Shown here piece by piece: positions 40,848 to 48,624 of a DNA stretch of 64,000 nucleotides (its first letter is position 1; each line of letters starts with the position of its first letter). Position numbers and translations under genes: made by a program. The notes below the pieces were generated by a model. That model was given only the letters and a program-made list of their open reading frames with translations. It was not told the DNA's origin and ran no database searches. The DNA comes from an uncultured Prevotellaceae bacterium. GTDB taxonomy: Bacteria > Bacteroidota > Bacteroidia > Bacteroidales > Bacteroidaceae. The DNA is taken from positions 1 to 64,000 of the forward strand of contig CAMVDV010000011.1 in the NCBI GenBank assembly GCA_947166305.1. Direction: 5' to 3'.

Positions 40848-41195
40848 TTACTGGGCAGGTGCTTCTGCAGGAGCGTCGGTTGCTGCAGGTTGCTCCATGG
40901 CTGGAACGCCGGCAGGGTTGGTTGCTGCCTGCTCCACGGCCTGCTGCATGATGACGGATTCACTGCTGCTTGTGCTGGGAAGGAAGGCCACGCTGATGAC
41001 ACTGAGGAAGATCATAGCGCCAGCAAGGAACCATGTTGCCTTTTCGATGAAGTTTGTTGTCTTGGGAGCACCAAGAATCTGGTTGTTGTTGGAGTAGTCG
41101 GCAGCCAGACCGCCGCCCTTTGATTCCTGAATGAGTACGATGAGGCACATGAGAATGGAGGCCAATACAATCAGGATAACGATAGATGTGTACAT
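40848..41195 (-). CDS. secG: Preprotein translocase subunit SecG
   Basis: Small membrane subunit of SecYEG (115 residues): two hydrophobic segments and the conserved LIVLIQESKGGGLAA between them. The Ala/Pro-rich C-terminal tail is longer than in enterobacteria, as is usual in Bacteroidetes. The upstream TPR-like gene stops three bases before the ATG, so the two are co-translated. Confidence 0.95.
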   Translation of the reverse strand: MYTSIVILIVLASILMCLIVLIQESKGGGLAADYSNNNQILGAPKTTNFIEKATWFLAGAMIFLSVISVAFLPSTSSSESVIMQQAVEQAATNPAGVPAMEQPAATDAPAEAPAQ

Positions 41196-41198
41196 GTT

Positions 41199-41939
41199 TT
41201 ATTTGTGTTTATTGTTTAAGATTAGTTTCTCGAGGAATCTGATTTGGTCTGCAAAGTAACGATTTTTTTTTGGATATTTCAAGGAAAGTTGCCGGATAAT
41301 TTTCACTGCGTTCTCATATTTGCCTTGTTTGATGTAAATTCCGGCCATTATTTCGGTGAGAATCTCGCTTTCGGAGTCGTTTTTTGGTGTTATGTCTTCG
41401 TTGGCTTGCTTCTCTTTAGGATTGTTTTCTTCGTCGGATGAGAGTACGATTCTGCCGGTTTCCTTTTCGAGGAAGTCTTCCACGACGCCTCCTCCGTTCA
41501 TGGGGAGCTCTTCGGTGCGCTTGGCACCCTGCAGGCTTTCTTGCCAAAGGAGGTAGCCTATGTAGTCTTGTGCCGCGTCGATGGGTTGTCCGGAGGGCGT
41601 TGTTTGCAGTTGTGCCTCGAGGAAGTTGTCGATGAGGCTGACGGTGCGTGAGGCGGAAGTGTCTGTCGGGTCGTCGTATCGCTTGCGTTCTTCGGGCTGG
41701 GTGTAGTGTGGTTCTTCTGTGAGGCGGAAGACTGCTTCGCGGCAGGGCACGAGGATGGCGGTGCGGCGGAGGGTCTCGTCGTAGGAAGGGTCGTGCCTTT
41801 TGTAGAGAGCCTCGAGCAGGAGGATGCGAGCGACGTGGAAGTAGGGGTGCTGCTGCACGAGTCTTTGCAGCTGCAGGATGGCGTCGTCGTCGAGGAGGGT
41901 GTCGGGTCGGCGGATGAAGTCGATGATGTGTCGTTGCAT
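41199..41939 (-). CDS. TPR-like protein of unknown function, in the lptE-secG cluster
   Basis: Helical protein of 246 residues. The N-terminal part (LLDDDAILQLQRLVQQHPYFHVARILLLEALYKR) looks like a divergent TPR and the last 50 residues (SEILTEIMAGIYIKQGKYENAVKIIRQLSLKYPKKN) like one clear TPR hairpin. No signal peptide. Start chosen at MQRHIIDF. It sits directly between lptE and secG, which suggests an envelope-related role, but I do not recognise the family. Confidence 0.75.
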   Translation of the reverse strand: MQRHIIDFIRRPDTLLDDDAILQLQRLVQQHPYFHVARILLLEALYKRHDPSYDETLRRTAILVPCREAVFRLTEEPHYTQPEERKRYDDPTDTSASRTVSLIDNFLEAQLQTTPSGQPIDAAQDYIGYLLWQESLQGAKRTEELPMNGGGVVEDFLEKETGRIVLSSDEENNPKEKQANEDITPKNDSESEILTEIMAGIYIKQGKYENAVKIIRQLSLKYPKKNRYFADQIRFLEKLILNNKHK

Positions 41940-41958
41940 GGGTCGTTGTGTTTGATGT

Positions 41959-42477
41959 CTACCAGTTGGCGACTGTGGCATTGAAGATTTGGTCTGTGAT
42001 GTCCTTCACCATTTGTGTGACGAGCTCTTCCTGCACGGCGTTGAGCTGTTGCGAAGCGTCATATTCGGACGTGGCGGAGAATTGCCGCTCGAAGTCGTCG
42101 GTGTGTTTCTTGTTATTGACGAAGCGTACGTTGACCGTCATCTTGAGTTGCACCTGACTGCTGTAGCCGTCGCTCGATATGCCTTTGTTGAACTGGTCGA
42201 AGGCCACGATCTCTCCTGCCAGTTGCAAGTCGCCGTTCTTCTTGACCTGCCGGAGTTTTGTCTGACTGGCATAAATGTCTGTCAGCCTATTCTGGAAGAT
42301 GCTTTGCATAGGGGCCCAGACGTATGCGCTCCGGATAGGGAAGTTGTCTATCTGGATTGTTTTCGTTGTGGTATAATCGATGCTTGCGCCGTTGAACTTG
42401 TAGCTGATGGCGCATGCTGAGAGCAGCAGTGAGAGGATGATGGGCAGGAGCGTGCGCTTGCTATTCGTCGATTCCAT
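41959..42477 (-). CDS. lptE: LPS assembly lipoprotein LptE
   Basis: Outer-membrane lipoprotein (172 residues) that plugs LptD in lipopolysaccharide insertion. Lipobox LSAC with Cys22, then ISYKFNGASIDYTTTKTIQIDNFPIRS, the usual start of Bacteroidetes LptE. The first 17 bases overlap the end of the sigma-54-type regulator gene, so the two are co-expressed. Confidence 0.88.
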   Translation of the reverse strand: MESTNSKRTLLPIILSLLLSACAISYKFNGASIDYTTTKTIQIDNFPIRSAYVWAPMQSIFQNRLTDIYASQTKLRQVKKNGDLQLAGEIVAFDQFNKGISSDGYSSQVQLKMTVNVRFVNNKKHTDDFERQFSATSEYDASQQLNAVQEELVTQMVKDITDQIFNATVANW

Positions 42478-43696
42478 AGGCTTTAATCTTGCGGTAGAGT
42501 GTGCGTTCGCTAATGCCGAGTTCGTCGGCGGCGAGTTTTCTCTTGTAGTGGTTGCGCTGGAGTGCGAGCAGGATGTTGCGTTTCTCCATGTCGCCGATGT
42601 TGAGGGTGTCGTCGTCCACGATTTCCTCTGCGGTGGCAATGTCCATGCTTCCGGGCAGGGAGTGGTAGGGGGTGTGGGATGCCGGGGTGTTCTTTTGTGA
42701 CTGAACGGGCACGGGGAGTTGTGAGCCTTGCTGTTCGTTCCATGCATGGCCGCCTTGGAGTTTTTCCTTCAGTTCCTGCACTTCTGAGCGAAGCTCGAAG
42801 ACGGCGTGTGCCAATATCTTGATTTCCTGCTCGTAGTCGTGCTGCGATGCTGTGCCGGAGCTGCCTCCGATGGTGGCAATGCCGGTGTCTGCGTCGGAAT
42901 TGGGTGTGATGCCGTACTTGGCAAGCACTTCGGGTGTGATGCTACGGCTCTCGGACAAGATGCTGAGCTGCTCGGTGATGTTGCGGAGCTGGCGTATGTT
43001 TCCGGGCCATTTGTAGGCGTTGACCACTTGTTCTGCCTCGGGTGTGAGGCGGATGGGTTCGGGGATGTTGTAGCGATCGGCGGTGTCGAGGGCGAATTTC
43101 TTGAAGAGGAGTACGGCGTCGCCCTGTCGCTTGCGCAGTGGAGGCATCTTGATGTTGATGGTGGAGAGGCGGTAGTAGAGGTCTTCGCGGAAGCGGCCTT
43201 GTTTGATAGCATTGGGGATGTCGACGTTGGTGGCTGCTACGATGCGGACGTTGGTCTGTCGGGGTGTGCTGCTACCGACGCGGAGATATTCCCCGGTCTC
43301 CAGCACGCGTAGGAGCCTGGCCTGCGTGCTGAGGGGCAGTTCTCCCACTTCGTCGAGGAAGAGGGTGCCGCCGTTGGCAGCGCCGAAGAAGCCTTCGTGC
43401 TCGCCAATGGCACTGGTGAAGGCGCCTTTCTCATGGCCGAAGAGCTCGCTGTCGATGGTTCCTTCGGGGATAGCTCCGCAGTTGATGGCGATGTAGGTCT
43501 TGCCCCGGCGCCGGCTGTGGTCGTGGATGATGCGGGGGATGACCTCCTTTCCCACGCCGCTCTCGCCTTGGATGAGTACGGAGAGGTCGGTGGGTGCGAC
43601 GAGGACGGCCGTGGCGAGGGCTTCGCGGAGTGCGTCGTTGCGGCCCACGATGCCGTAGCGGTTCATCAGAGCCTGCATGTCCGAACTTGTGCTCAT
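42461..43696 (-). CDS. Sigma-54-type AAA+ transcriptional activator with GAFTSA loop
   Basis: Activator of 411 residues with no N-terminal sensor domain. The AAA+ domain starts at about residue 15: Walker A GESGVGKE (44-51), Walker B GTLFLDEVGEL (110-120), R-finger region FREDLYYRL. The C-terminus is a Fis-type HTH (NILLALQRNHYKRKLAADELGISERTLYRKI). The sigma-54-contacting loop, normally GAFTGA, reads GAFTSA (residues 91-96). It overlaps the upstream PdxA-like gene by four bases (ATGA) and lptE downstream. Targets unknown. Confidence 0.9.
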   Translation of the reverse strand: MSTSSDMQALMNRYGIVGRNDALREALATAVLVAPTDLSVLIQGESGVGKEVIPRIIHDHSRRRGKTYIAINCGAIPEGTIDSELFGHEKGAFTSAIGEHEGFFGAANGGTLFLDEVGELPLSTQARLLRVLETGEYLRVGSSTPRQTNVRIVAATNVDIPNAIKQGRFREDLYYRLSTINIKMPPLRKRQGDAVLLFKKFALDTADRYNIPEPIRLTPEAEQVVNAYKWPGNIRQLRNITEQLSILSESRSITPEVLAKYGITPNSDADTGIATIGGSSGTASQHDYEQEIKILAHAVFELRSEVQELKEKLQGGHAWNEQQGSQLPVPVQSQKNTPASHTPYHSLPGSMDIATAEEIVDDDTLNIGDMEKRNILLALQRNHYKRKLAADELGISERTLYRKIKAYGIDE

Positions 43697-44490
43697 GATG
43701 GCTTTTCGGTGTTTTCGTTGTTGGTATTGGGTTGTGCCTGTGCTTCGCGTCGGCGGTCGTCGCGCTTGTCGCGGAAGAGTTTGGGCAGGGGGTTCTGCCG
43801 GGCCTCGTCGTAGGTGGCGCGGTTGCGGAGCACGTCGATGGCGGTAAAGACGGGCTGTGTGAGCAGACAGGCATCGTCGATGCGGCTCTTATGGGACGGG
43901 AGGCAGATGGCAGCCACGACGTCGTCCCGTCCGGCGAAGAAGCGTGCGGGGGCTTCCCTGGCGAGGGTGTCGGCGATGCGGAGCGCTTCCTTCCCGTCGC
44001 CCACGGTGATGATGCCGTCGAAGTGCCAGCAGCGTTCGTCGGCCAGAATCTGCTCGGTGGTGTACGGGCCGTAGGTGTTGATGCCCAGCTCGGCCGTGAC
44101 TTGTGCGGCGAGGTCAGGGTTGGCCATGGCCGTCTCCTGCACGATGGCGATGCGGGGCGAGAGGAGGTCGAAGTCGCGCTCCAGTATGTTGCGGAAGCTG
44201 GCCACGTCCTCCTCGGTGGGTTCGGCTTGGAGCGGCAGGACTTGTGCCTGCCCCGTGGCGATGATTTCCACTGCGCCTTGCACCTGCGGCGCGCTGGCTG
44301 TGGTGGCGAGCACCAGTGCGTCGGCACGGCCTTCGCTCAGGGTGTGCCAGGCAGCGTCGGCCTTTTCTTCCTCGAAGACGAGAGGCGTGCAGAGCTCGAG
44401 CATGGCGGGCTCGTCGAGTGTGGCGTGGACGAGGGAGAGGCTCTCCTCGTCGAACTTGCCTAAGATGATGGCTATCTTTGGTTTTTCCAT
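43693..44490 (-). CDS. PdxA-like protein without the catalytic motifs
   Basis: Protein of 265 residues, shorter than PdxA (about 330-360). Parts align by eye with 4-hydroxythreonine-4-phosphate dehydrogenase of Bacteroidales: LDEPAMLELCTPLVF near the N-terminus, RIAIV and TYGPYTTEQIL, and the C-terminal PSHKSRIDDAC...FTAIDVLRNRATYDEARQNPLPKLF. The metal and substrate motifs GHTE, NPHAG and HDQG are absent. I infer a decayed or re-purposed PdxA paralogue. The frame is intact and coupled to the downstream activator gene, so it is not a simple pseudogene. Confidence 0.6.
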   Translation of the reverse strand: MEKPKIAIILGKFDEESLSLVHATLDEPAMLELCTPLVFEEEKADAAWHTLSEGRADALVLATTASAPQVQGAVEIIATGQAQVLPLQAEPTEEDVASFRNILERDFDLLSPRIAIVQETAMANPDLAAQVTAELGINTYGPYTTEQILADERCWHFDGIITVGDGKEALRIADTLAREAPARFFAGRDDVVAAICLPSHKSRIDDACLLTQPVFTAIDVLRNRATYDEARQNPLPKLFRDKRDDRRREAQAQPNTNNENTEKPS

Positions 44491-44544
44491 ATTGCGTTAT
44501 TGTTAGCGTTGCATAGTGTCTTGTAGGGTGGGGCAGGGCGTCCT

Positions 44545-44640
44545 TTGCAGAACCCTGTGGGGTGTTCTTTGCAGGGTCATGACCGTGCAATTGCAACATC
44601 ATGACCCTGCAATTGCACGTTCATGACCCTGCAAAGGATG
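44545..44640. repeat. Family F repeat, copy 3
   Basis: AACCCTGTGGGGTT-type hairpin followed by three GTGCAATTGCA/CATGACC units, between the PdxA-like gene and the DUF4837 gene. This copy has more units in the TTTGCAGGGTCATGACC form. Confidence 0.8.
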
Positions 44641-44696
44641 CAGCGTGCTGTGTCGGCGACAGGGCAGTGGGCCGCAAGAGCGTGCTGCGGCGCAGG

Positions 44697-45797
44697 TCAT
44701 TGCTGTGGCTTTTTGGCGTCGCTGCCTTCGGTCTTTGCCTTTTCCTCCTCCAGTCCGGTGTCGATGAGTGCGTACTGCTCTTCGGGGAGCTGCAGGGTGT
44801 AGAGCGAACCCTCGAGCCGTCGGATGAGTCCGCGCTTCATCTTCTCGGGCGCATAGACGAAGCCTTCCACCACCACGACGCGGTTCGTCTCCGTATCCAC
44901 GCGCGAGTGGCTGACGAAGGGACCGCCCATGGCATCGTTCTCCATGTACCAGAGTCCGCGCATCTCCATGGCGTAGCGGTCGTGGACGACGATGGGTTTC
45001 ACCATCGTGCAGAGCGAGTCGGTCTTCATGAACATGCCGGGTTTCTCGCCAGGCAGGTTTCTCTTCATGGCCGAGTCGCGCTTTGCCACCATGTACTCCT
45101 TGTTGAACGTCTCCGGGCCCTCGTAGGGGTAGCTGTACATGACGATGTTCTCCAGCCCGGTGGCCGTGTTGTTGCTGGTCCAGAGGAAGTGCGTGCCCTT
45201 CTTGTAGGCCGTGAGTTCCTTTGGTGCATGAAGGCGGCAGGCGAAGATTTGCCACGCCAGGTCGTAGGTCACCTTGGAGTATTTCTTCTCCAGTTCCGCT
45301 ATGAGTCGGTTCATCTCGGAGCGCGTCAGGAAGTCGAGCACCTCTTGCTTATGGTCGATGCAGAACTGGCGGAAGTCGTCCAGGCTGGGGCTGTTGATGG
45401 TGAGCACAATTTGGTCCATGGCAAACTTGTTGCGCATGAACTTCATTCCGGTGCGCGAGAACTGCGTGGGGTCAATGTTCACCTGGATGATGTTGCGGAA
45501 GATGGTGAAGTTCGCGCTGAAGTCTTTCGGCTCTATCTGCGAGATGTGGAAGGAGCGTTCGCTCTGCGGGAGGCACGGAACGTCGGTGTCCAGTATGTCG
45601 AACAGCGCGCGTCCGGCCGGAGCCTCCCACGTCTGCTTGTCCAGCACGACGAGCACCTCGTAGGGTCGCCCGCTGGCCGTCGGGAAGATAGCCTCCTTCG
45701 TGCAGCCCGTCAGGGCGAGCAGGCAGACCAAAAGTACAAGCCCCCTCCCCGCTCCCCCTTTGGGGGAGTGCTTTAATAGGTTACATAGTGTCGTCAT
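44697..45797 (-). CDS. DUF4837 family lipoprotein
   Basis: Predicted lipoprotein of 366 residues; lipobox LTGC with Cys32. Family features: GRPYEVLVVLDKQTWEAPAGRALFDIL near the N-terminus and LWYMENDAMGGPFVSHSRVD. Function unknown. Residues 9-20 (HSPKGGAGRG and neighbours), the positively charged n-region of the signal peptide, are encoded by one arm of family A copy 4. A normal signal peptide would start close to VLLVCLLALTGC, so the element has supplied or replaced the n-region. Confidence 0.88.
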   Translation of the reverse strand: MTTLCNLLKHSPKGGAGRGLVLLVCLLALTGCTKEAIFPTASGRPYEVLVVLDKQTWEAPAGRALFDILDTDVPCLPQSERSFHISQIEPKDFSANFTIFRNIIQVNIDPTQFSRTGMKFMRNKFAMDQIVLTINSPSLDDFRQFCIDHKQEVLDFLTRSEMNRLIAELEKKYSKVTYDLAWQIFACRLHAPKELTAYKKGTHFLWTSNNTATGLENIVMYSYPYEGPETFNKEYMVAKRDSAMKRNLPGEKPGMFMKTDSLCTMVKPIVVHDRYAMEMRGLWYMENDAMGGPFVSHSRVDTETNRVVVVEGFVYAPEKMKRGLIRRLEGSLYTLQLPEEQYALIDTGLEEEKAKTEGSDAKKPQQ

Positions 45798-45876
45798 CTT
45801 TGGTAGGGTTTATATGGTTATTCATAGTGGTTTTCTATCGGAAGCACTCCCCCAAAGGGGGAGCGGGGAGGGGGCT
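45739..45876. repeat. Family A palindromic element, copy 4, between rlmN and the DUF4837 gene
   Basis: 33-base arms 45740-45772 and 45843-45875 match those of copy 1; the core is longer and AT-richer than in the others. With its outer A and T it is 138 bases, again a multiple of three. The left arm lies in the DUF4837 signal peptide and the right arm in the last codons of rlmN. Confidence 0.93.
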
Positions 45877-46877
45877 GTTTTGCTATGCAGCAGTCCGCAG
45901 GCAGCAAAGATGTCCTGCCCTCGGCTCGCCCGGATGGTGGTCGTCACCCCGTGGCGCGTCAGATAGTCGCGCAGCCAGAGCATCCTTTCCTCCGGCGCAC
46001 CCTTGAACGGCGAGTCGGGAATCGCATGGAAACGGATCAGATTGACGCGACATTCCATCGGCGAAAGCAGTCTCACCAGCTCGCGGGCATGACGCTCCGA
46101 GTCGTTCAGGCCGCCGAAGACGATGTACTCGAAACTCAGTCTCCGCTGATGACTCCAGTCCTCCTGCCTCAGCACCTGCAGCAAGTCCTCCAGAGCGAAA
46201 GCCTTCTCCGCCGGCATCATCGCAAGGCGTTCCCCAGGAAAGGGGTTGTGAAGGCTGATGGCCAAGTGGCATTCGCTCTCACGGAGAAAGCGCTCCACGC
46301 CCTTCACGCCAACGGTTGACACCGTGATGCGCTTCGGACTCCAGGCCCACCCATAGGGAGCTGTCAGAATCTCCGTGGCCTTGAGCACGGCATCCAGGTT
46401 GTCCAGAGGCTCACCCTGTCCCATGAAGACGATGTTCGTGAGCCTTTCGCTCCCGGGCACCGAATAGACTTGGTTCAGGATGTCCGTCGTGGAGAGGTTC
46501 CCCCCGAAGCCTTGCCGCCCGGTCATGCAGAACTTGCACCCCATGCGGCACCCCACCTGACTGCTCACGCAGAGCGTTGCACGGTCGTCATCAGGGATGA
46601 AGACGCACTCCACCAGTTCGCCGCCTTCCGTCGGGAAGAGGTATTTTGCCGTCCCGTCCGTGCTCTGCTGCACGTCGGTCGGTTCCGAGCAACCTATCTC
46701 GTAGTGCTCCGAGAGCGCCTTCCGCCCTTTCAGCGAGAGGTTCGTCATCGCCTCGATGCTTCTCACCCGCTTCCCGTATATCCACTCCGCCATTTGCTTC
46801 GACGCAAACCGGGGCAGCCCGACCTCCGTCGCCACCGCCTTCAGTTCGTCCAATGTCATGCCGAGCAACTTCTTCAT
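45822..46877 (-). CDS. rlmN: 23S rRNA (adenine-2503-C2) methyltransferase RlmN
   Basis: Radical SAM enzyme (351 residues) methylating A2503 of 23S rRNA and A37 of some tRNAs. The cluster motif is Cys110-Cys114-Cys117 in CRMGCKFC; GQGEPLDNLDAV binds SAM, and the methyl-accepting Cys is in IFAACGLLHS. The normal protein would end soon after that Cys; the last 17 residues here (APSPLPLWGSASDRKPL) come from family A copy 4. The start is 46877 because the -7 box (46899-46906) covers the upstream in-frame ATG at 46901. Confidence 0.95.
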   Translation of the reverse strand: MKKLLGMTLDELKAVATEVGLPRFASKQMAEWIYGKRVRSIEAMTNLSLKGRKALSEHYEIGCSEPTDVQQSTDGTAKYLFPTEGGELVECVFIPDDDRATLCVSSQVGCRMGCKFCMTGRQGFGGNLSTTDILNQVYSVPGSERLTNIVFMGQGEPLDNLDAVLKATEILTAPYGWAWSPKRITVSTVGVKGVERFLRESECHLAISLHNPFPGERLAMMPAEKAFALEDLLQVLRQEDWSHQRRLSFEYIVFGGLNDSERHARELVRLLSPMECRVNLIRFHAIPDSPFKGAPEERMLWLRDYLTRHGVTTTIRASRGQDIFAACGLLHSKTAPSPLPLWGSASDRKPL

Positions 46878-46898
46878 CTCTACGTCTCTTTTATCCTG

Positions 46899-46906
46899 CA
46901 AAGGTA
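46899..46906 (-). promoter_or_regulatory. -7 element of rlmN
   Basis: TACCTTTG on the minus strand, 21 bases before the ATG at 46877. Confidence 0.75.
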
Positions 46907-47001
46907 CATTATTATTATAGAATACAGGCCTGCCAGACGGAAAAAGTTCGCTTTTTTTAGTTCTTTTGTAGGAAAAACGCGTTAGTTTAGGAAACTTTTA
47001 C

Positions 47002-47009
47002 TATCTTTG
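47002..47009 (+). promoter_or_regulatory. -7 element of the GH109-like gene
   Basis: TATCTTTG, 30 bases before the ATG; the -33 box is weak. Confidence 0.65.
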
Positions 47010-47039
47010 TCGTGCGAAATTGCTAAAACTAATAGGTAA

Positions 47040-48620
47040 ATGAACATCAAACACATCTTGGCTGCATCGTTTGCAGCAATCGTTTTCAGCGCCACGACGT
47101 TGGCGCAAAGTCTCAGTCCCAGCACTAAATACCATTGGGACAAAGGAACTCTTGTCGTAGAAACACCCCAGCGTCCTGCCGGACAGCAACATGTCTTGGG
47201 CTTGACCGCTCCGAAGATGGCTACCGTCCGCGTGGCTTTCGTCGGACTCGGTATGCGTGGACCGGGCGCAGTGGAGCGCTTTACGTACATACCCGGCGTG
47301 CAGATTGTCGCTCTCTGCGACTATGTTGAGGCTCGTGCCGAAGGGTGTCAGAAGTATCTCCGAAAGGCTGGACTTCCGCCAGCAGACGTTTACAGCGGCG
47401 AGAAAGGCTATGAGGAGGTTTGCAAGCGTCCTGATGTCGACCTCGTCTATGTCGCTACGGACTGGGACCACCACTTCCCCGTTGCCAAGTGCGCGCTCCA
47501 GAATGGCAAACACACTGCCATCGAGGTGCCCAGTGCCATGAATCTTGAGCAATGCTGGGAGCTTATCAACCTCAGTGAGCAGACCAGAAAGCACTGCATG
47601 ATACTGGAGAACTGCTGCTACGACTGGTATGAGCTCAACACGCTCAACATGGCTCAGCAGGGAGTCTTCGGCGAAGTGCTTCGCGGCGAAGGCGCTTACA
47701 TCCACAACCTCGACGACTTCTGGGACTATTACTGGAAGAACCCGAACGGCAGCGACCCCGACAAACTCGGCTGGCGCATGAAGTATAATATGGAGAACAG
47801 GGGCGACGTCTATGCCACTCACGGACTGGGTCCCGTGGCTCTCGCCATGAATATCCACCGCGGAGACCGCTTCACCACGCTCGTAGCGATGGACACAAAG
47901 AGCGTCCACGGCAAGGAGTATGTGGAGAAGAAGACCGGCAAGCCTTGCAACAACTACCGCAACGGCGACCAGACGACCACGCTGATGCGCACGGCAGAGG
48001 GCAAGGTTGTGGAGATTCAGCACAACGTGATGAACCCCCAGCCCTACAATCGTCTGTACAAGCTCACGGGCACGAAGGGCTATGCCACCAAGTATCCTGA
48101 GCAACACTATGCCCTTGACAAGAGTCAGCTCACGGCCAGCGGCGTAGCTCCCAAGGTCGACGACCTCAGCTCTCATGGCTTCCTGCCGAAGGCTGAACAA
48201 GATGCCTTGGTCAGCAAGTACACGCATCCCATCATCAAGAAGTATGGCGAGATGGCGCAGAAGGTAGGCGGACATGGCGGCATGGACTTCTTCATGGACG
48301 CACGCTTGGTTTATTGCCTGCAGAACGGGCTGCCTCTCGACATGGACGTTTACGATTTGGCAGAGTGGTGCAGCCTGGCCGAACTCGGAAGCCTCTCGAT
48401 GGACAACAACTGTTGCTCTGTGGCTTTCCCCGACTTCACCCGTGGCAACTGGAACGTGCAGAAGGGCTTCCAGTTCGCTTGGGCAAAGGCTGAGGACGAG
48501 GCTGCTGCCGAAGCTGCTGCCGTCGCCAGCACGGAGGCGCAGAAGGCACTCTGTGCTAAGAAGAAGCTTTGGGAGAAATACGATAAGAAAAAGTTAAAAG
48601 GTGAAAAGGTAAAAAAGTGA
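47040..48620 (+). CDS. GH109-like Gfo/Idh/MocA oxidoreductase (putative alpha-N-acetylgalactosaminidase)
   Basis: Exported protein of 526 residues: signal peptide MNIKHILAASFAAIVFSATTLAQ, an NAD-binding Rossmann domain (VRVAFVGLGMRGPGAVERF), then a Gfo/Idh/MocA C-terminal domain. IEVPSAMNLEQCWELI, ENCCYDWYELNTLNM and GDVYATHGLGPVALAMNIHRGD are as in GH109 glycosidases, which use NAD in a redox-assisted hydrolysis. Substrate specificity is not proven. The lysine-rich tail after WEKYDKKK comes from a low-complexity GTGAAAAGG tract. Confidence 0.88.
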   Translation: MNIKHILAASFAAIVFSATTLAQSLSPSTKYHWDKGTLVVETPQRPAGQQHVLGLTAPKMATVRVAFVGLGMRGPGAVERFTYIPGVQIVALCDYVEARAEGCQKYLRKAGLPPADVYSGEKGYEEVCKRPDVDLVYVATDWDHHFPVAKCALQNGKHTAIEVPSAMNLEQCWELINLSEQTRKHCMILENCCYDWYELNTLNMAQQGVFGEVLRGEGAYIHNLDDFWDYYWKNPNGSDPDKLGWRMKYNMENRGDVYATHGLGPVALAMNIHRGDRFTTLVAMDTKSVHGKEYVEKKTGKPCNNYRNGDQTTTLMRTAEGKVVEIQHNVMNPQPYNRLYKLTGTKGYATKYPEQHYALDKSQLTASGVAPKVDDLSSHGFLPKAEQDALVSKYTHPIIKKYGEMAQKVGGHGGMDFFMDARLVYCLQNGLPLDMDVYDLAEWCSLAELGSLSMDNNCCSVAFPDFTRGNWNVQKGFQFAWAKAEDEAAAEAAAVASTEAQKALCAKKKLWEKYDKKKLKGEKVKK

Positions 48621-48624
48621 AAAG

